Below are positions 60,742 through 64,000 of a stretch of DNA of 64,000 nucleotides, piece by piece. The translations under genes were made by a program, and so were the position numbers. The notes below the pieces were generated by a model that was not told the origin of the DNA, searched no databases, and saw only the letters and a list, made by a program, of their open reading frames with translations. Where the stretch lies: assembly GCA_025060675.1 (NCBI GenBank), contig JANXBI010000012.1, positions 16,530 through 80,529 on the forward strand, read 5' to 3'. Every line of letters begins with the position of its first letter. Positions within the stretch are counted from its first letter, which is position 1. This DNA is from Candidatus Caldatribacterium sp. GTDB taxonomy: Bacteria > Atribacterota > Atribacteria > Atribacterales > Caldatribacteriaceae.

Positions 60742-61148
60742 CGAGAAAAAGGTCGAACAAATTCGTTTTCTGCCATCACTACAACAACCCTATTTCCCTC
60801 CCATCGAATCCAAGCTCGGAGCACTTCTGCTTTTGATGTCTTTACCGTAATTGTATCACCAGCGATGGTGAATGTGTAAGAAGGTGCAAAGCGCGAGGGA
60901 ATATCCTTTGCAACAAATTCTCTGCCCTTTTCCTCAAGGAGGGTTATCGCCTCGACGAGAACACCCTCTCTTTCGTACTCTCTTCGGTATTCCTCAATAT
61001 GCGATCGAATAAGACGGCTGTGGAGTATTGCTTTCGTAAAGAATGCAAAAACAAAGGCGCTGACGAAGAGAACAAAGATACAAGCTACCAACGCAACACT
61101 TCCTCTTTCCCTATCGCGTGAAGCACCCCGATACCACTTGAAGGACAT
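60738..61148 (-). CDS. PilX-like or minor-pilin-associated membrane protein
   Basis: A 136-residue protein with one N-terminal hydrophobic segment (RGSVALVACIFVLFVSAFVFAFF) preceded by basic residues, then a charged helical and beta region. It resembles PilX-class minor pilins in layout, though a clear prepilin cleavage site with glutamate is not seen. ATG at 61148 is chosen for its GGAG site and limited overlap; longer readings run through upstream genes. It overlaps pilM by 4 nt. Confidence 0.65.
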   Translation of the reverse strand: MSFKWYRGASRDRERGSVALVACIFVLFVSAFVFAFFTKAILHSRLIRSHIEEYRREYEREGVLVEAITLLEEKGREFVAKDIPSRFAPSYTFTIAGDTITVKTSKAEVLRAWIRWEGNRVVVVMAENEFVRPFSR

Positions 61149-61575
61149 AGATCGTGTCTCCAAAAACAAAGGTAGAAGTGAGAAGATTTCCAGATAGGAC
61201 AAAGTTTGTCTCCGTACATTGTTCAGCAATGGGATTCGCCGTCCCTCTGTGACTGAGAAGCAAAGTATCGTCAAGCCGGTAAAGAGTAACCTGATTTTTT
61301 CCCAGATAAAGACTAAGCTTTCTCCCATACTCGGTAGGCACAACGTTGTTCCCATACCTGATGAAATTGAAAACAGTATGGAGCGCAGAAAGAGCAAATT
61401 CCCTCTCTTCAACGTTCTCAAGGCCATGAAGAACAGTTTTCAAACACCAAACAGTAACCCCAAAAGCCCCACAAATGACCATCATACCAATTACTGTACT
61501 GAAAAGAGCGTCAAGGAGCAAGAAACCTTTTTCTCCTGAGCGTCCGAAGCGAAAGAAACCGTCGTCCTTGCTCAT
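61111..61575 (-). CDS. Prepilin-type N-terminal cleavage protein
   Basis: A 154-residue pseudopilin. The N-terminus has basic residues and a glycine just before GFLLLDALFSTVIGMMV, matching the prepilin leader pattern, with aspartate at position +5 instead of the usual glutamate. The C-terminal part is beta-rich with two cysteines. ATG at 61575 has a GGTGGA site. It overlaps its neighbours on both sides by tens of bases. Confidence 0.78.
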   Translation of the reverse strand: MSKDDGFFRFGRSGEKGFLLLDALFSTVIGMMVICGAFGVTVWCLKTVLHGLENVEEREFALSALHTVFNFIRYGNNVVPTEYGRKLSLYLGKNQVTLYRLDDTLLLSHRGTANPIAEQCTETNFVLSGNLLTSTFVFGDTIYVLQVVSGCFTR

Positions 61576-61879
61576 TTTCCACCGAGACCTCAAGGAGGAA
61601 CGTCGTAGGAGTAAACTCTTGAACACCCCACCGGACAACGAGATTCCCCTCCTTCCTAAAAGACGATACTGGGTATTCTACGGTTTTCAGCATTTCCATG
61701 GTATTGATAGCAAACACCAAGGCCTCTGCTCGTATCTTTGTCAACCCTTGAAGCCTTGCAAACGTTTGTATCACAGCAAAGGCAATTCCAAAGAGGATAG
61801 AGAGGAAACACAAAGCAAGAAGAGCAACAAGCAACGTTGCACCGCCTTGCCCCTTACATCGGTGGTGGAGGCGTATCAC
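61511..61879 (-). CDS. Pilin-like protein with hydrophobic N-terminus
   Basis: A 122-residue protein with a basic start and the hydrophobic segment GGATLLVALLALCFLSILFG; this resembles pseudopilin leaders but has no acidic residue at +5. Beta strands follow. It lies between two other pilin-like genes and overlaps both. It could be a PilV-like or GspI-like minor pilin; assignment is tentative. Confidence 0.6.
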   Translation of the reverse strand: MIRLHHRCKGQGGATLLVALLALCFLSILFGIAFAVIQTFARLQGLTKIRAEALVFAINTMEMLKTVEYPVSSFRKEGNLVVRWGVQEFTPTTFLLEVSVENEQGRRFLSLRTLRRKRFLAP

Positions 61880-62309
61880 TCAAACGCACCCTTCCTGTAA
61901 CCGGAACGACAATAATGTATTTCCTTTCTGATCTCGTTCGCAACACAACTGTCCCTCCACAAAAAGGTGTTCCCCTTGGTAAAAACCGAAGCTCATGGGA
62001 TGGGAAATTCGTCGTATACAGGAAAACCCCACTAGGCATCTTGTACCGTACTGATTTATTCTCTTTCCCACGAAAAACGACTGAATTCCCTGCAACGTCG
62101 AAAATAATCCGTGTCTGAGTTTCTCCCTCGATGGCTTCAACACGGGCAAGACGGATAACAGTTGCCACTTGATGAGCCGCGCTAAGAAGAACCATTTTCC
62201 TCTGTAGACGGCAAAGAGTAGGGATAACGAGAAGACACAAGAGGGAAGAGAAGAAAACAACAAGGACCACCTCAATGAGCAAAAACCCAGAGAACCTCGT
62301 TCCCCTCAA
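61854..62309 (-). CDS. GspH/FimT-type pseudopilin
   Basis: A 151-residue pseudopilin with a textbook prepilin site: a short basic leader, then G before FLLIEVVLVVFF with glutamate at +5. The soluble part (AHQVATVIRLARVEAIEGETQTRIIFD) fits the GspH/FimT domain. It opens the pilin-like gene group. No prepilin peptidase, assembly ATPase or PilC platform gene is in the window. Confidence 0.85.
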   Translation of the reverse strand: MRGTRFSGFLLIEVVLVVFFSSLLCLLVIPTLCRLQRKMVLLSAAHQVATVIRLARVEAIEGETQTRIIFDVAGNSVVFRGKENKSVRYKMPSGVFLYTTNFPSHELRFLPRGTPFCGGTVVLRTRSERKYIIVVPVTGRVRLSDTPPPPM

Positions 62310-62312
62310 CGA

Positions 62313-62657
62313 TTACCATCCCCTCGCTTCCACCTCCTCGAGGGCCCGTTTCGCAAGCCCTCCAGCGACGTGGACACCTTTAGCCTCTGCTTCCTCTGTA
62401 CCCAACCTTTCTTCAAGGTACCGAAGTGCTCTCTCGGGGTCCGCCCGAAGGATATTCCGCACGGTTTGTACGCTAATACCCAGCTCTTCAGCAATTTCCT
62501 CAGGGCTTTTCTCAAAGACCCGATAAAGCACAAGCACTAAGGCAGCCTCAAGGAGCGAAGAAACCCAAGTCAAACGTTGATACTGGATGATCTTTCTTGG
62601 TCCCCCAAGGAGGCGAAGACTTCGCTCAAAAACCCGATAGGCAAGCTCCTCTTCCAC
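62313..62657 (-). CDS. Small helix-turn-helix regulator paired with KaiC-like ATPase
   Basis: A 114-residue protein with a helix-turn-helix at about residues 52-71 (SPEEIAEELGISVQTVRNIL), framed by helical segments. It resembles the regulatory proteins that occur beside KaiC-like genes in thermophiles. The only start available is GTG at 62657, and the ribosome-binding GGAAAG lies in a hairpin of the upstream spacer. It precedes the pilin genes by 3 nt. It could regulate the pilus cluster or its own operon. Confidence 0.75.
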   Translation of the reverse strand: MEEELAYRVFERSLRLLGGPRKIIQYQRLTWVSSLLEAALVLVLYRVFEKSPEEIAEELGISVQTVRNILRADPERALRYLEERLGTEEAEAKGVHVAGGLAKRALEEVEARGW

Positions 62658-62666
62658 AATGCTTCG

Positions 62667-62700
62667 GAACTTTCCAAAGTTCTCAAGAGAGACTTCTCTC
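62667..62700 (-). promoter_or_regulatory. Two tandem hairpins between the kaiC-like and HTH genes
   Basis: In the mRNA sense, GAGAGA-AG-TCTCTC (62700-62687) is followed four bases on by GAACTTT-GG-AAAGTTC (62682-62667). Both inverted repeats are perfect with two-base centres. The second includes GGAAAG, the only ribosome-site-like element ahead of the HTH start. They fill most of the 48-nt spacer and could act as translation control, an RNA-processing site, or a pair of operators. Confidence 0.7.
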
Positions 62701-62705
62701 GTTGC

Positions 62706-63572
62706 TTATCCCTCCTTCCCTTGAAAAAGGGGCCCTTTTAAAGAAAATATTCCTTCCTCTGTAATCTCGGCAAGATATGTCCTTGTATCATGCCCACAGA
62801 TTCTGCATCCGTCGATTCGAAGAGTGCGTACAACGTCGCCTACCGGCTTTCCGTAAAGGGCACTCAGCTGTTTCGTTGTCACAACAAACTTCGAAAGAAC
62901 GATGGTACAATCTACAATGTGGGGAACTGCATAGCCTCCTGCCGCTTCTGCTGAAATCTCCTCATGGCTTGATCTTTTTTGAGAGACAAAAACTGCCGTC
63001 TGGTAAAGCGATTTCACTGTATGGTACAGCTTTCTAACTATGCTTCGGGCCATCATTTCCCTGCCTTCGTAAAGACCAGTAATAGAGTCAATGACCACGT
63101 GTCGTATTTTTTCACGGCTTACGACCCGCTCAATGAGTGAAGAAAGAGCAAGAACATCCTCCCGCAACTCAAAGTGCTTTGCCGCGTCAACAAGCAAAAT
63201 ATTTTTCGTGACCTGTTCCCAGGGAACACCAAGAGATCTTGCTCGCTCACGGATGCTCTGAACAAGGAAAGGACCTGGGAGCTCCACAGTGACAAAAAGA
63301 ACCTTCTCTCCTCGCTCGGCCTGGGTAAGCGCAAACTGCTCAGCCACAAGAGACTTTCCAGTATCAGGGACTCCCGTGAGATGAACAACCGCAAAACGAG
63401 GAAACCCAGGAAGTGGAATCTTTTTAAATTCACCCTCATAGGTAGAGAGACGAAAAAAAAGCACATCAAGCCCCGGAACTCCTGTAGGAACACCCTCAAG
63501 AGGTGGAGCCTCTTTCTCAAGCTCAGAAAACGAATAAAGGCCTTCAACAAAATCTTCTTTTTTCATTTTCAT
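62706..63572 (-). CDS. KaiC-like RecA-superfamily ATPase
   Basis: A 288-residue single-domain KaiC relative. Walker A is GVPDTGKS at 67-74, the catalytic glutamate region is VTVELPG (E97), and Walker B is HVVIDSITG near 158. A C-terminal C256-x2-C259 motif (CRICGHD) could bind a metal. Beside a small HTH protein, this matches a thermophile-associated family pairing I recall (near the AF_0795 type). Its role is likely sensory or regulatory. ATG at 63572 or 63566 starts it, and no ribosome site precedes it. A good promoter lies immediately upstream. Confidence 0.88.
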   Translation of the reverse strand: MKMKKEDFVEGLYSFSELEKEAPPLEGVPTGVPGLDVLFFRLSTYEGEFKKIPLPGFPRFAVVHLTGVPDTGKSLVAEQFALTQAERGEKVLFVTVELPGPFLVQSIRERARSLGVPWEQVTKNILLVDAAKHFELREDVLALSSLIERVVSREKIRHVVIDSITGLYEGREMMARSIVRKLYHTVKSLYQTAVFVSQKRSSHEEISAEAAGGYAVPHIVDCTIVLSKFVVTTKQLSALYGKPVGDVVRTLRIDGCRICGHDTRTYLAEITEEGIFSLKGPLFQGKEG

Positions 63573-63584
63573 GGTCTTGCAGTG

Positions 63585-63613
63585 ATTCTATTCAAAAGAG
63601 AGAAAAAAGACAA
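63585..63613 (-). promoter_or_regulatory. Promoter of the kaiC-like gene, nearly leaderless
   Basis: On the - strand TTGTCT (63613-63608) and TAGAAT (63590-63585) are 17 nt apart. Transcription would start near 63578, only about 6 nt before ATG 63572 or 12 nt before ATG 63566. With no ribosome site, the mRNA would be leaderless or nearly so. Confidence 0.7.
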
Positions 63614-63748
63614 GAGCAGACCCCAAGAAAGGCACACAGGCGGTTCATTTACCCTTGGGAAATGGGGAGAACCCCTAACTCTCTTCCGCGGATATACCCA
63701 GTGAGGGACTTTAGAAGGGAAAACACCAAGGCAACTAAAAGCTCGAGA

Positions 63749-63780
63749 ATTCGTCAAACTCGCGCTACGGAGTAACGAAT
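63749..63780 (-). terminator. Possible terminator after tRNA-Ala
   Basis: In the transcript sense ATTCGT and ACTC pair with GAGT and ACGAAT (one interruption) in a hairpin of about 10 bp, starting 6 nt after the CCA end. A run of four T follows eight bases later. The T-tract is weak, so termination here is uncertain. Confidence 0.4.
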
Positions 63781-63786
63781 CAATAT

Positions 63787-63862
63787 TGGTGGAGATGACG
63801 GGACTCGAACCCGTGACCTCCTGCTTGCAAAGCAGGCGCTCTCCCAACTGAGCTACATCCCC
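63787..63862 (-). tRNA. tRNA-Ala(UGC)
   Basis: A complete 76-nt cloverleaf. The acceptor stem GGGGATG pairs with CATCTCC and contains G3-U70, the identity element for alanyl-tRNA synthetase. The anticodon loop CTTTGCAAG reads TGC, and the T-loop GGTTCGAGTCC is standard. The CCA end is encoded. It lies 56 nt after the 16S 3' end, the usual place of tRNA-Ala in an rRNA operon spacer. Confidence 0.98.
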
Positions 63863-63910
63863 ACACTCACCCACCTTGGAAAGAAAATATTCCGCCTACT
63901 TCCCTCTGGA

Positions 63911-64000
<90 letters not shown>

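Larger units (their letters stand above)
63573..63786. other. Spacer between tRNA-Ala and the kaiC-like gene
   Basis: This 214-nt spacer holds no 23S rRNA start, no second tRNA and no convincing gene. It contains a possible hairpin after tRNA-Ala, a GGGG-TTCT-CCCC hairpin in the middle, and the kaiC promoter at its left end. Confidence 0.75.

Overview
This window is a dense stretch of bacterial chromosome core genes. Nearly every gene touches or overlaps the next, often by 4-nt ATGA or GTGA overlaps. Genes on the + strand run from the left edge to position 15863. From 15991 to the right edge every gene is on the - strand, so the two blocks converge on an inverted repeat near 15.9 kb. The right edge carries the 3' end of a 16S rRNA gene followed by tRNA-Ala(UGC).

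The organism looks like a deep-branching, anaerobic, probably thermophilic bacterium with an outer membrane. The signs are a ferredoxin-linked VorB-type 2-oxoacid oxidoreductase, a KaiC-like ATPase paired with a small helix-turn-helix protein (a pairing I remember as typical of thermophiles), a short EF-Ts, a DHH-CBS-CCA nucleotidyltransferase fusion, SpoVS without other sporulation genes, and a PilQ secretin with a lipoprotein. Gene order resembles Clostridia-type core strings. An Atribacterota-like, Thermotogota-like or Synergistota-like lineage would fit, but I cannot settle the phylum from sequence reading.

Left block (+): rpsO-pnp-ftsK-rodZ-like-rimO-cinA-thpR-recA; a 305-nt gap with a good promoter; rny-ymdB-spoVS ending in a strong terminator; miaB-miaA-DUF1844; a 306-nt structured gap; and an exported VOC-fold protein. 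The themes are RNA decay, translation and tRNA modification, chromosome segregation and repair.

Right block (-), in transcription order from the right edge: 16S-tRNA-Ala; kaiC-like and HTH genes; four pilin-like genes and pilMNOPQ; a lipoprotein; aroK-aroB-aroQ; pepP-efp-asp23-nusB-ispA-tlyA; a membrane-anchored nuclease-fold protein; nadK-recN; a P-loop ATPase; a four-subunit 2-oxoacid:ferredoxin oxidoreductase; a CBS-ACT protein; a Nudix hydrolase; deoB-purine nucleoside phosphorylase-cca; trpS-scpA-scpB-rluB-cobO-aroH-aroA-cmk-ispH-der-xerC-hslV-hslU; rpsB-tsf-pyrH-frr-uppS-cdsA-dxr-rseP-ispG-proS; a glycosyltransferase; and hflX. These cover isoprenoid synthesis by the MEP route, the shikimate pathway, envelope synthesis, translation and type IV pilus assembly.

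The most unusual observations are: a 16S rRNA gene with no 23S gene downstream; a perfect 36-bp palindrome inside ftsK; a likely pseudoknotted autoregulatory leader on rpsB; a prolyl-tRNA synthetase whose editing domain is replaced by a small four-cysteine motif; a two-anchor membrane PD-(D/E)XK protein driven by its own promoter with a perfect -10 box; and a KaiC-like/HTH pair with a nearly leaderless promoter and two tandem hairpins between the genes.
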